Source: Shewanella avicenniae (lineage in GTDB: Bacteria > Pseudomonadota > Gammaproteobacteria > Enterobacterales > Shewanellaceae). Taken from it: DNA of 64,000 nt. The notes beneath the pieces are model-generated. The model had not been told where the DNA came from, searched no databases, and was given only the letters and a program-made list of their open reading frames with translations. Every line of letters begins with the position of its first letter. Position 1 is the first letter of the stretch. The position numbers were made by a program, and so were the translations under genes. Below, one piece after another: positions 1 through 10,140 of the stretch. The DNA is taken from assembly GCF_017354945.1 (NCBI RefSeq), contig NZ_CP071503.1:2914001-2978000 (forward strand), in the 5' to 3' direction.

Positions 1-1641
<1,641 letters not shown>

Positions 1642-1657
1642 TGAACTAAGCTGAATG

Positions 1658-1687
1658 AAAGATGAGGCGTATACGCCTCATCTTTTT
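1658..1687 (+). terminator. Rho-independent terminator after the partial lacZ
   Basis: A perfect palindrome, GATGAGGCGTA joined to TACGCCTCATC (1661-1682), is flanked by A and T runs (AAA before, TTTTTT after). It lies 17 nt after the stop codon at 1639-1641. Confidence 0.85.
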
Positions 1688-1818
1688 TCCTGTTCCCTGC
1701 AGATAACCCTAGCACCAACCTTTCCAGCCTGCGGTCAATCAAACATTGTCATCTGCCCGCCTAATCAAGCCAGTCGAATCGCAGCTTTCTGCACAGCGAA
1801 TGACTTAAGATAGTTCCC

Positions 1819-3900
1819 TTATAGCGCTAGCGTCGCTTCCTGAACCGAATAACCGGTAGGCCGGAAAATTTCCGCTCGAATTCGAGCCGCAGTTTCGGTC
1901 AAAGACGGTAGCACTTCCTTATAGCTATCACCCGGCGCTAACTTTGGTAAAAGACGTTTACCAGATTGCACTGGTAATCCCGCGTCATCGTAGGCTGTCC
2001 AGATAAGTGTGTACTCATTCAATGTATAAGCCGGAATATCTTTTAGTGAACGACTCTGAATAGCCACGGCAAAGTGATTGTCCTTACTGCGGACCACAGA
2101 AAAATGACTAAGAGGAGAGGCTGTCTCGCGAAATGCCTGCCAAGAGGGCTTCTTATTACCATAAATATCAACGATACCGTGAACGCGACTTTGAAAACTA
2201 TTCTCACCTACATCCCCCATATGGGTACGATAGTCGTTATAGCTGAAGAAAATCGCGCCAGCGACATTCTCCGCCTTTTTGTATTCACTGGTATGAGAGG
2301 AAAGTGCCTCAATACGAAATTGGTCGCCTTTTTCAAACTTGGGATCACACTCGCACAGACCGAACTCAGATATCACTACCGATTTATGCGGGTAGACTTC
2401 ACTCAGCAGATTTAAGGTAGGAAGAATATTGGCCGTGCTGCCCTCATGCCATGTGCCGTAGTATTCGTTATATTCAATAAAGTCCGGAATATCTGATGCT
2501 GACGCTCTCGCTTGTTGTTCTGACAAAATTAACTGCAATTTATTCGATGCGTATACACTCAACCTACTGCTATCGAGATCGGCAATAATATCCGCTCCAG
2601 CTTTGACGAATTGCGCAGCCTGAGGACTCTCACTCATTTCATTTCCTATCCCCCAAGCGTAAATTGATGGGTGATTGAAATGTGAGAAGATCATCGACTT
2701 AAATTGATTTTTCTGGGTTAAAGCGACGTTATCATCGGAGGGCAATCGTTGCCATGCCGGAATTTCCTCTTGAACTAACATGCCCTCGTCATCCATGAAA
2801 TCGAAGACGTCATCGCTTTGTTGCCAATGGAAGCGAGTGATTATCACATTCAGCGCTTTTAAATCCCTTAAGATCTGCTGCACAAATGGCTTAGATGACG
2901 CCATACCATAAAGTGGATGACTGCCCGGCATCCATTCTATCCCCATAAGCCTCATAGGTTCGTTGTTCAAAAAATAGAAACCATCTCTCAGGCGCAATGA
3001 TCGAATGCCGAATTGCATTTCATATTGATCGGTTAGTTCCCCCCCATCACTCACACTGGCAATAACACGATATTGCTTAGGATGATCGAAGTGCCAGAGT
3101 ACTGGGTTATCAACCTTTGCTTCGATTCTGACAACGGGGAATTTGCTCACATGCTGAGCATCATGCCTCAGTGGGCTGTCGTAGGATAAAATATCGTCAC
3201 CAATCACCTGTTTTACATAACTGACAACGTTGTCATTTGGATCCAAAAAAGTAAATGTCAACGTCTTACCAGATAACTCATCAGGTGACACATACGCATC
3301 AACAGTAACGGTAGCACTGCTGAGATCGTCAGTAAGTTTGCTATCAACCAATACTTTGCCGATGTAATTTTCAGGTTTTGTCACAAGACGTACATCACGG
3401 GTAATACCACCGTCATTTGCCCAGTCAAACGACTCATCAATGGGCAGTGCTCGTGGTGAAAAATCGTTATTCACTTCAACCACAATTGTATTGGTACTGT
3501 CGCGGCGCCACACATGTTCAACAGGCACGCTAAACTGCGTATAGCCACTGTCATTATGTTGGCTCACCAAATGTCCATTCACCCAAACTTTGCTATCACG
3601 GTATACGCCATCGAATTCCAAAGAAATATGTTTGTCATTCGATACCAGAGGACCTTGGACCGTTCTCGCATACCATGCAGTACCCTTATAGGTTTCGCTG
3701 CCAGTATCAACATTCCACGTGTGAGGCACACTAACGCCAACCCATTGACTTGTCGCTACATCCTCTTTAAACCAGCCACTATCTTCACCAATATTTTCCT
3801 TGTCGATTCTGAATTTCCAGTTTCCATTCAACGATAATGTATCCGCGCAAACACCAAAGGTCCCTAGAACCAATAAAATCGCTGCTGTTAGTAATTTCAT
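1819..3900 (-). CDS. Secreted GH2 glycosidase (beta-galactosidase/beta-glucuronidase-like)
   Basis: 693-residue GH2 hydrolase. The ATG at 3900 was chosen over the in-frame ATG at 3972 because it begins a clean signal peptide (MKLLTAAILLVLGTFGVCA) and has a GAAGGGA ribosome site about 11 nt upstream. The GH2 sugar-binding domain comes first (LNGNWKFRI, PHTWN, GTAWYAR), then an Ig-like domain, then the TIM barrel. WGIGNEMSE carries the probable acid/base Glu421 and VVISEFG the probable nucleophile Glu512. The protein is shorter than LacZ and closer in size to beta-glucuronidases, so the sugar cleaved (galactose, glucuronate or another) cannot be fixed from sequence. It is probably periplasmic or secreted. 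It converges on the partial lacZ and may belong to the same glycan programme. No NagR-like operator is visible upstream. Confidence 0.85.
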   Translation of the reverse strand: MKLLTAAILLVLGTFGVCADTLSLNGNWKFRIDKENIGEDSGWFKEDVATSQWVGVSVPHTWNVDTGSETYKGTAWYARTVQGPLVSNDKHISLEFDGVYRDSKVWVNGHLVSQHNDSGYTQFSVPVEHVWRRDSTNTIVVEVNNDFSPRALPIDESFDWANDGGITRDVRLVTKPENYIGKVLVDSKLTDDLSSATVTVDAYVSPDELSGKTLTFTFLDPNDNVVSYVKQVIGDDILSYDSPLRHDAQHVSKFPVVRIEAKVDNPVLWHFDHPKQYRVIASVSDGGELTDQYEMQFGIRSLRLRDGFYFLNNEPMRLMGIEWMPGSHPLYGMASSKPFVQQILRDLKALNVIITRFHWQQSDDVFDFMDDEGMLVQEEIPAWQRLPSDDNVALTQKNQFKSMIFSHFNHPSIYAWGIGNEMSESPQAAQFVKAGADIIADLDSSRLSVYASNKLQLILSEQQARASASDIPDFIEYNEYYGTWHEGSTANILPTLNLLSEVYPHKSVVISEFGLCECDPKFEKGDQFRIEALSSHTSEYKKAENVAGAIFFSYNDYRTHMGDVGENSFQSRVHGIVDIYGNKKPSWQAFRETASPLSHFSVVRSKDNHFAVAIQSRSLKDIPAYTLNEYTLIWTAYDDAGLPVQSGKRLLPKLAPGDSYKEVLPSLTETAARIRAEIFRPTGYSVQEATLAL

Positions 3901-4143
3901 GAGTGTTTCATTCCCTTCTCTGACCACTTTTTTCGTTATTTGAAAAACCATACTAAATAATTGTGTCAGCAACGAAAATAGACATTAACTGGATGTACAT
4001 GGATTAAGTGACGAAAAAACAAGCATTAGTCGATGCGCCAGAAAATGAATATGACACTTAAAGAAATAGGTTAAGTCGAGCCCTTAAGTCGACAACGGAG
4101 AAAATTACCCATGGACGTCCACCATATTCCACCAAAATCTTCT

Positions 4144-5055
4144 TCAATCTAATGCGCCTTTAAGTCTTGCATCTACAAGCATATCCACTACATGGCGTAT
4201 TTTAGGCAACATTTGCCTATTTTTAGGCCACAGAGCATGAATTGGCATCTCGCCGCCAGAGTGTCCATGTAACACTTCACAAATTTTACCTTGGCGCAGA
4301 TCTTCGCCCACCAGCCAGAGTGGCAACTGTGATAATCCACATCCAGCCAAGACAGCAGATAACATTGCATCACCGTCTGATAATTCATGTGTTGGTGGAG
4401 GCGTGTAACGCGTTATCTCTCCACTTTGCTGCTTCAGTAACCACGAAATAGGTTGGCCGCGGCGAAAGCCAACAATACATTGATGCTTTTGCAGCTCTTC
4501 TGGGGTTTCTGGCGTACCAAAACGTTTCAGATATGCTGGTGAAGCACAAATCACCAGCTTTTGCGCAGTAAGTTTACGGGCAACTAAACCGCTACTGTCT
4601 GCGAGTTCACCAATACGAACTACGAGGTCTATGCCCTCTTCTATCAAATCAACAAAACGTTCGCTAAAGGTCACAGTTAAGTTCAAATCAGGATATTGCT
4701 GCGCCATATCCAACAGCAATGGCAAAATGCGTTTGCGACCATAGGCCGCTGGTAAATCGATACGTAGGCGACCTGAAGGTGTTGTAATATGTGAGGTCAA
4801 TTCAGCTTCTGCCTGCTCCAGAATCTCCAGTGCGCTCAGACAACTGTCCAGATAGCGTTCTCCATCTGGGGTTAAACTCAACCTTCTAGTGGACCGCTGA
4901 AAAAGTGTCAGTCCCAGTCTCTCTTCAAGTCGAGCCACACTCTTCCCCACGGCGGATTTCGTCAGTCCCAAGCGTTCGGCCGCTGCAGTAAAGCTGCCTT
5001 GTTGTGCGGTCATTACAAACGCATTGATACCACCCATATGATCATTACTTCGCAT
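4144..5055 (-). CDS. LysR-family transcriptional regulator
   Basis: 303 residues, the standard LysR length. The N-terminal winged helix-turn-helix (about residues 8-65, GSFTAAAERLGLTKSAVGK) is followed by the periplasmic-binding-like effector domain from about residue 90. The start at 5055 has an AGAGG ribosome site at suitable spacing; the ATG at 5037 has none as good. It is divergent from the LLM/OYE/EthD operon at 5388-7824, the usual arrangement for a LysR protein that controls the neighbouring redox genes. That target is inferred from position. It resembles the AaeR/DsdC-like branch with the KSVARLEERLGL helix. The effector is unknown. Confidence 0.92.
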   Translation of the reverse strand: MRSNDHMGGINAFVMTAQQGSFTAAAERLGLTKSAVGKSVARLEERLGLTLFQRSTRRLSLTPDGERYLDSCLSALEILEQAEAELTSHITTPSGRLRIDLPAAYGRKRILPLLLDMAQQYPDLNLTVTFSERFVDLIEEGIDLVVRIGELADSSGLVARKLTAQKLVICASPAYLKRFGTPETPEELQKHQCIVGFRRGQPISWLLKQQSGEITRYTPPPTHELSDGDAMLSAVLAGCGLSQLPLWLVGEDLRQGKICEVLHGHSGGEMPIHALWPKNRQMLPKIRHVVDMLVDARLKGALD

Positions 5056-5091
5056 GACATTGCCTCTTAGTTTGCCTGTCTAACTAACCGT

Positions 5092-5256
5092 CTACGTTAT
5101 ACAGGTAACGTTTCTAGGGTAGAGTCCACTAGATTCTGCGAGCTTCATACCTGCGGCATTCATTTCCGAATCAAGTACTTTGAGCGTGGTGCTACCCCAG
5201 ATACCTAACGAATAGAACGAATCATGTGTGATCAACAGCAGAGGCTTCTCTACACA
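5092..5256 (-). pseudogene. Possible gene fragment (C-terminal remnant)
   Basis: A 54-codon open stretch on the minus strand lies between the LysR start and the LLM gene. It reads like normal protein (EKPLLLITHDSFYSLGIW, then STTLKVLDSEMNAAGMKLAE), ends in TAG at 5092-5094, and has no start codon with a ribosome site (a TGA lies just upstream at 5257-5259). I do not recognise the family. It may be the decayed 3' end of a lost gene. It may equally be chance coding-like sequence. Confidence 0.3.
5094..5111. promoter_or_regulatory. Inverted repeat upstream of the LysR gene
   Basis: ACGTTA-N6-TAACGT is a perfect dyad 39-56 nt upstream of the LysR start, in the divergent intergenic region. It could be a regulator site, but it is not a classical T-N11-A match, so the role is a guess. 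Confidence 0.35.
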
Positions 5257-5387
5257 TCACATCGCTTTATTGTAGAAATATATTCTCAACTTAGTCGAAA
5301 TCAAGCCTGTTTATTCACTTATTTATTCCTTTGATAATACTGTCCAAGCAATTCAGTGCTCTGGGTTGAACCAATATGAGGTATGAA

Positions 5388-6383
5388 ATGAACAAAAGTG
5401 ACATCAAATTATCATTGCTCGATCTCGTCACCATTGGTGAAGGCGCCACCGTCAGTGAGGCCATCCACAGCAGTACTGAGTTAGCCATTGCAGCCGAGAA
5501 TGCCGGTTTTCACCGTTTTTGGGTGGCAGAGCACCATAACCTAAAAGATATTGGCAGTGCAGCTACCTCGGTTATTTTGAGCCACATTGGCGCCAAGACT
5601 CAACGCATTCGGCTGGGCTCTGGCGGCATTATGTTGCCGAACCACGCGCCGCTAATGGTGGCGGAGCAGTTTGGTACTTTGGAAGCGCTGTATCCAAACC
5701 GTATTGATTTAGGCCTAGGCCGTGCGCCGGGCACCGATGCAGAAACCATGCATGCTTTGCGGCGCGATACTCGCAGCAATGGGATGGATTTCCCCGAAAT
5801 GGTCACTGAGCTGCAAACGTATTTTGACGATATCAAGCCGGGCCAGCGGATTAAAGCGATCCCCGGTGCCGGTATGCATCTGCCGTTGTATCTGCTCGGC
5901 TCTAGCACTTACAGCGCGCAATTGGCGGCAGCACGCGGGTTGGGGTTTGCCTTTGCTTCGCACTTTGCTCCCGATGCAATGCAGTCTGCAATTGAGTTGT
6001 ATCGGCAAAACTTTAAACCATCTGCCCAGTTAGATAAGCCGTATGTGATTATCTGCGTTAATGCGGTGGTGGCAGATTCACAACAGCAGGCTGAATATCT
6101 GGCCACTACTGAACTGCAAAAATTCCGCAACCTCGGTCGTGGTATCGAAACCTTGCTGCCAAAACCGGTAGACAATATGGATACCGTGTGGAATCCCTAT
6201 GAAAAACAACGCATTTTAACCCAATTGCGTGAATCGTTATGGGGCACGCCGGGCGTAGTTCGTCAAGGTTTGCTGTCGCTAGCGGAGCGTACTGGCGCCG
6301 ATGAAATCATGCTCAACTCGTGGATCCATGACCCCGCAGCACGCATTAAATCCCACCAGCTGATTGCGAAAGCGTGGTTCTAG
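5388..6383 (+). CDS. LLM-class flavin-dependent oxidoreductase (YhbW/MsnO8 type)
   Basis: 331-residue luciferase-like monooxygenase fold protein. Typical landmarks are FHRFWVAEHHN (about residues 40-50), LGSGGIMLPNH, VAEQFGTLEALYPNRIDLGLGRAPGTD and a C-terminal GTPG...ADE(I)M segment. Members of this subgroup bind reduced flavin; most have no assigned substrate. The ATG at 5388 is preferred over 5376 because GAGG lies exactly 6 nt before it. It is first in an operon: the OYE gene starts 8 nt after its stop and its ribosome site overlaps the stop codon. The divergent LysR gene is the likely regulator. Confidence 0.9.
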   Translation: MNKSDIKLSLLDLVTIGEGATVSEAIHSSTELAIAAENAGFHRFWVAEHHNLKDIGSAATSVILSHIGAKTQRIRLGSGGIMLPNHAPLMVAEQFGTLEALYPNRIDLGLGRAPGTDAETMHALRRDTRSNGMDFPEMVTELQTYFDDIKPGQRIKAIPGAGMHLPLYLLGSSTYSAQLAAARGLGFAFASHFAPDAMQSAIELYRQNFKPSAQLDKPYVIICVNAVVADSQQQAEYLATTELQKFRNLGRGIETLLPKPVDNMDTVWNPYEKQRILTQLRESLWGTPGVVRQGLLSLAERTGADEIMLNSWIHDPAARIKSHQLIAKAWF

Positions 6384-6391
6384 GAGGCGTT

Positions 6392-7489
6392 ATGCAGTTA
6401 CTTCAAGCTTATGAATTAGCTGGGCTGCCATTAGCCAATCGCATTGCGATGGCGCCAATGACCCGTGCCCGTGCCGCCAATGGCAAGCCCGATGCGCTCA
6501 CCGCCGAATATTATGCTCAGCGCGCCAGTGCTGGTTTGCTGATCACTGAAGGTGTGCCCATTTCGGCGCAGGGGACCGGCTACCTGTATACCCCCGGTAT
6601 TTATACCACCGAGCAAGTGGCGGCGTGGCGCAATGTCACCAGCGCGGTGCATCAACAAGGCGGCAAAATTTTTGCGCAGCTGTGGCATGTGGGCCGTGTA
6701 TCTCATCGCAGTATTCAGCCAAATAACGCCGCGCCGGTAAGTTCATCCTCTCAAGCGGGTGGTCAAGCTTTTGCTTACAACGAGTTAGGCAATCCTGCCA
6801 ATGTGCCTGCCAGCCAACCTCAAGCGTTGACTCTAGAAGGCATAGCTGCGGTGATTAACGATTTTCGCCAAGCAGCAGCGAACGCGATTGAAGCGGGCTT
6901 TGACGGGGTTGAGTTGCATGCGGCCAATGGCTATTTAATCGAGCAATTTATCAACCCGGTAGTGAATAACCGCGATGATCTTTACGGTGGTAGCACCTTA
7001 GAAAACCGCAGCCGCTTGTTGCTGGAAGTGGTCGATGCGCTAGTGCAACAAGTTGGCGCCCATAAAGTCGGCGTGCGTCTGTCGCCATTTAATCAAATTG
7101 GCGATATGCCGCTGTACGACGACATGGCTGAGACTTACCTGCACCTGGTCAAAGAACTAGACCACTATGCGCTCAGTTATCTGCATCTGGCGCTTACGCC
7201 ACAAACCCTGAACAGCGGTTTGTTGGAGCAAATACGTCAGCAATGGCATGGCAGCTTAATGATTGCAGGTGGCATCAATGCTGCGCAGGCGGAGCAATTT
7301 ATTGCGGATAATCGCGCCGATGTTATCGCCTTTGGCAGCGCCTTTATTGCCAATCCAGATTTAGTTGCACGCATCGCCAACGGCTGGCCACTGGCAGAGG
7401 TGCAACGCAGTTCATTTTATGGTGGTGGCGCTGCCGGTTACACCGACTATCCCCGTTACCAGCCCCGCGATAAATTAACAGTTGAATAG
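6392..7489 (+). CDS. Old Yellow Enzyme family alkene reductase (NemA-like)
   Basis: 365 residues, the same length as E. coli NemA. FMN-dependent NAD(P)H reductase of activated C=C bonds, maleimides or nitro compounds. Seen: PMTRARA near the N terminus, QLWHVGRVSH, and LHAANGYLIEQF with the His/Asn pair that binds the substrate carbonyl, then RLSPF, and a C-terminal GSAFIANPDL phosphate-binding segment. The start at 6392 follows a strong GGAGG at 6383-6387; an alternative GTG at 6374 lies inside the upstream gene and is unlikely. It is the middle gene of the LLM-OYE-EthD operon, which suggests detoxification of electrophiles; the physiological substrate is not known. Confidence 0.93.
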   Translation: MQLLQAYELAGLPLANRIAMAPMTRARAANGKPDALTAEYYAQRASAGLLITEGVPISAQGTGYLYTPGIYTTEQVAAWRNVTSAVHQQGGKIFAQLWHVGRVSHRSIQPNNAAPVSSSSQAGGQAFAYNELGNPANVPASQPQALTLEGIAAVINDFRQAAANAIEAGFDGVELHAANGYLIEQFINPVVNNRDDLYGGSTLENRSRLLLEVVDALVQQVGAHKVGVRLSPFNQIGDMPLYDDMAETYLHLVKELDHYALSYLHLALTPQTLNSGLLEQIRQQWHGSLMIAGGINAAQAEQFIADNRADVIAFGSAFIANPDLVARIANGWPLAEVQRSSFYGGGAAGYTDYPRYQPRDKLTVE

Positions 7490-7497
7490 GAATCCCC

Positions 7498-7824
7498 ATG
7501 ACTGAAATAAACGGTTTTAAACACGTTGGCCTGATCACCAAACACGCCGACCAAAGCTTTGAAGAATTTGTTGATTACTGGCTCAAGGTGCACTCAGAGT
7601 TGGCGATCCATGTGCCCGGTTTACGTAAATACACAGTGAACCCCATTGACCGTCGCTTGTACCCTGATTCGCCTATCGATGGCTTTTCTGAGCTGTGGTT
7701 TGACTCACTTGAAGAAGCCAAAGCGGCATTTGAATCGGAAGCAGCGCAAAAGACCTTTGCCGATGTACCGAACTTTGCCGCCAACGTCGCGGTGACTTAT
7801 TTGACGGAGATCCAGAAGAAATAA
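7498..7824 (+). CDS. EthD domain-containing protein
   Basis: 108-residue dimeric alpha/beta-barrel (ferredoxin-like) protein of the EthD family. Seen: FKHVGLI at the start, FVDYWLKVHSELAIHVPGL, the typical EthD segment, and GFSELWFDSLEEAKAAF. EthD proteins accompany oxidative degradation operons, but their chemistry is mostly unassigned. The gene starts 9 nt after the OYE stop and is the last gene of the operon, which ends in the terminator at 7865-7907. Confidence 0.85.
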   Translation: MTEINGFKHVGLITKHADQSFEEFVDYWLKVHSELAIHVPGLRKYTVNPIDRRLYPDSPIDGFSELWFDSLEEAKAAFESEAAQKTFADVPNFAANVAVTYLTEIQKK

Positions 7825-7864
7825 CCTGTAGCACTCTTTCGCACTTCCTCGAAATGAATCCCGG

Positions 7865-7907
7865 AATTGACCAGTTATGTTACGGCATAGCTGGTCAATT
7901 TCGTTTT
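7865..7907 (+). terminator. Rho-independent terminator after the EthD gene
   Basis: A long hairpin pairs AATTGACCAG (7865-7874) with CTGGTCAATT (7891-7900), with TATG/CATA continuing the stem inside, followed by TCGTTTT. Confidence 0.8.
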
Positions 7908-8028
7908 GGGGAAAGCAAATTAAGCAATCGCTTAATTACAAAAGTAATCCCGCACGCTTATTTGTACTAATGCTGCTGCACTGCGCGCACTGAATATCAC
8001 GCGCCAGCAGCTAAAAGAGGAAATGACC

Positions 8029-8913
8029 ATGCATTACACCGGTCCTGTTGTTCGTCCGCCCCATGAGGCTAATAGCATTTTGCTCGAAGTGACCGTTGGT
8101 TGTACCCATAACCACTGCACCTTTTGCACCTTTTATCACGATACGCCTTATCGCTTAGCGCCGAAAAGCCAAATTGAAGCTGACTTGCAAGAAGCTAAGT
8201 TTTATCGGCCGGATGCCAAGCGGTTGTTTGCCGTGGGTGGTGATCCCTTTAGCTTGCGCACCGCCAAGTTGGTAGCGCTGGCAGAGCAGATCCATCAGTA
8301 CTTCCCAAATATCAACATCGCCATGTATGCCCGCATTAGCAGCATGTTTAACAAATCCCTCGACGAGTTAAAACAGCTGCGAGCGCTCGGCATCAACGAC
8401 TTGGTGATTGGCGTTGAGAGTGGCGATGATGAAGTGCTGGCTTATACCAACAAAGGCTATAACCGCGCCGATATTTTGCGGGAATGCCAAAAATTGGAAG
8501 CGGCAGATATCAGTTATCGAGTGATTTTCTTAGGCGGCCTAGCTGGTAAGGGCAATGGTTTGCGCAATGCTGACAATATGGCGAGCCTGCTGAATCAGCT
8601 GCATCCTACGCATATGTATATGACCTCGGTTGCCATTCAGCCGGAGTCGCCAATGTATCAAGATGTACGCGACGGAAAATTTATCGAAGCCAGTGAGCAA
8701 GAGCGCATTGAAGAAACACTATCCTTGGTCGCGCAGCTTGAGCACCCAATCACGCTGCTAGGACAAAGTGTTGCCAACCCGGTCAACTTTATCGCGACCT
8801 TGCCGGAGCAGAAAGCCGAGTTAGTCGGTGAATTACACCAAGTACTGCAGCAGTTCTCTGACCAAGATGAAGCGCATCTACGTCGGCAGCGGGAGCAATT
8901 GCGTAATATTTAG
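8029..8913 (+). CDS. Radical SAM protein
   Basis: 294-residue radical SAM enzyme. The iron-sulfur motif is GCTHNHCTFC with cysteines 25, 30 and 33 (C-x4-C-x2-C, one residue longer than the classical CxxxCxxC but usual in the CTHNxCTFC subgroup). AVGGDPFSL follows, then GVESGDDEVL, the SAM-binding region. There is no separate cobalamin-binding domain. The reaction is unknown. The ATG at 8029 is chosen over 8023 because AGAGG at 8015-8020 is 8 nt from the former and only 2 nt from the latter. It is transcribed alone, between two terminators, downstream of the EthD operon. Confidence 0.87.
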   Translation: MHYTGPVVRPPHEANSILLEVTVGCTHNHCTFCTFYHDTPYRLAPKSQIEADLQEAKFYRPDAKRLFAVGGDPFSLRTAKLVALAEQIHQYFPNINIAMYARISSMFNKSLDELKQLRALGINDLVIGVESGDDEVLAYTNKGYNRADILRECQKLEAADISYRVIFLGGLAGKGNGLRNADNMASLLNQLHPTHMYMTSVAIQPESPMYQDVRDGKFIEASEQERIEETLSLVAQLEHPITLLGQSVANPVNFIATLPEQKAELVGELHQVLQQFSDQDEAHLRRQREQLRNI

Positions 8914-8941
8914 TGAGTTTGTCTATCCTGCCACTGAGTCC

Positions 8942-8969
8942 ATTCCGCGACGAGTTTCGGTCGCGGAAT
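8942..8969. repeat. Perfect inverted repeat after the radical SAM gene
   Basis: ATTCCGCGAC - 8 nt loop - GTCGCGGAAT. It is a strong hairpin without a following T run, 28 nt after the radical SAM stop. It may help stop transcription or protect the 3' end. Confidence 0.55.
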
Positions 8970-9021
8970 ACCCGCCAGAGTCAATCTGTAATGCTCAATG
9001 TTGTCACTCGTTAACAAAGAA

Positions 9022-9060
9022 AAAAGACCTGCTGTTATAACTGCAGGTCTTTTCGTTTTT
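9022..9060. terminator. Bidirectional terminator between convergent genes
   Basis: AAAAGACCTGC (9022-9032) pairs with GCAGGTCTTTT (9043-9053), with A and T runs on the two sides and TTTTT ending at 9060. It separates the plus-strand radical SAM gene from the minus-strand tandem-SnoaL gene. Confidence 0.85.
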
Positions 9061-9109
9061 GTCGTGTGGCAACCACGGGCTCAGCGCTTACCGCGCCAAC
9101 AGCTGGAAG

Positions 9110-10090
9110 TTACGCGGTGGCATTGCCAATATCAAATGCGGGCAGCTCGTTTTCGCTAAACCAGCCGGGGCGATAGTCGGTCCAGCAGAATTGCCATTGA
9201 CCGCTGGGTTGACGGCGGGCGCGTAGTTGATAGTGAGCACCGTAAAGCTTGTTGCCGTATTGGTCGATTGATCGCTCTGGAATAATGCGCGCCACAATCA
9301 ATTTCACATGTTGACCGTCGCCTTCATCTTCAAATTTCACCACTTCAGCAAAGTGCTGCCAAAGCGTGGCAAGGTGGCGAAAACTCTTCAACGTGCCAAT
9401 CACTTGGTCGCGGCCGGATAAATTGCCCACAGGTGCAAAGCCGCCAGAAATATCTTCGCTATAGCTTTTGGCCAGCAAGCTCATGTCGTTTTGGTCGACT
9501 GAAAAGGCATAGCGGTAATACAACTCGGCCAGGGCTTCGTCGAGTGACTCGGGTACTGGCGCGTTTGGCAAAAGGGTCCATGGTGAGTGCAGTTCGCTGA
9601 CGATGACCGGTGCTTCGTCGCCCATCTGCCAGCCATTTTGGCCGGGTGGTTGGCGCCAATGCGGTACAAAGTTATTGTTGCCGTGGTTCCAGTTGACTTG
9701 TAAACGTAACTCGTCAAACGACCATGTTTGTGCACGCAGACTGGCGCGAAACACTAAGGTGGCGCCAAAGATAAAAAAGTCACTGCCACTACGCTGCATG
9801 ATGCCAAACACATAACAGCTCGCCGCGGCTTGGTCGCCATCAATGGCGACATAACGGTTGGTCATTTGGCCATAGATTGGGCCATGCTGGCTGTCTTGTC
9901 CCAGCCGTTGCGTGATGGCAGCAGCACCAGTGGCACTGCCATGTTGGCTGCTTAGCAGTTGGCTATCAGCATGAAATAGCGTGGTTAGTGGATCTGTTTG
10001 GCCGCTCAGCCAGCTTTCGCTAAAGCGCGCTAACATGGCGCTCACGCTCTGCTTCGCTGTGAGAGCGGTTGTTTCGGGGGCGATATTCAT
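9110..10090 (-). CDS. Tandem SnoaL/NTF2-like domain protein
   Basis: 326 residues that appear to be two SnoaL-like (NTF2 fold) domains in one chain: the first about residues 15-145 (ARFSESWLSGQTDPLTTLF, later VFRASLRAQTWSFDELRLQ), the second about 185-320 (YYRYAFSVDQNDMSLLAKSY, later YQLRARRQPSGQWQFCW). Such folds act as small polar-ring cyclases, dehydratases or ligand binders; no catalytic function can be assigned here. No signal peptide is present, so it is probably cytoplasmic. It is the last gene of a minus-strand set with the LLM enzyme at 10141 and the single SnoaL protein at 11098. The gap to the LLM gene is 50 nt. Confidence 0.8.
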   Translation of the reverse strand: MNIAPETTALTAKQSVSAMLARFSESWLSGQTDPLTTLFHADSQLLSSQHGSATGAAAITQRLGQDSQHGPIYGQMTNRYVAIDGDQAAASCYVFGIMQRSGSDFFIFGATLVFRASLRAQTWSFDELRLQVNWNHGNNNFVPHWRQPPGQNGWQMGDEAPVIVSELHSPWTLLPNAPVPESLDEALAELYYRYAFSVDQNDMSLLAKSYSEDISGGFAPVGNLSGRDQVIGTLKSFRHLATLWQHFAEVVKFEDEGDGQHVKLIVARIIPERSIDQYGNKLYGAHYQLRARRQPSGQWQFCWTDYRPGWFSENELPAFDIGNATA

Positions 10091-10140
10091 AACGATTTTG
10101 CTCTTTTTGTATGCGTATTACATGTCCTATGCGGTAGGGC

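Noticed and set aside
2074..2415. 113-codon plus-strand open frame inside the GH2 gene
   Set aside because: Antisense to a well-supported GH2 catalytic domain, no ribosome site or family.
5376..5387. Earlier start of the LLM gene at ATG 5376
   Set aside because: This ATG forms part of the ribosome site (GAGG at 5378-5381) for the ATG at 5388.
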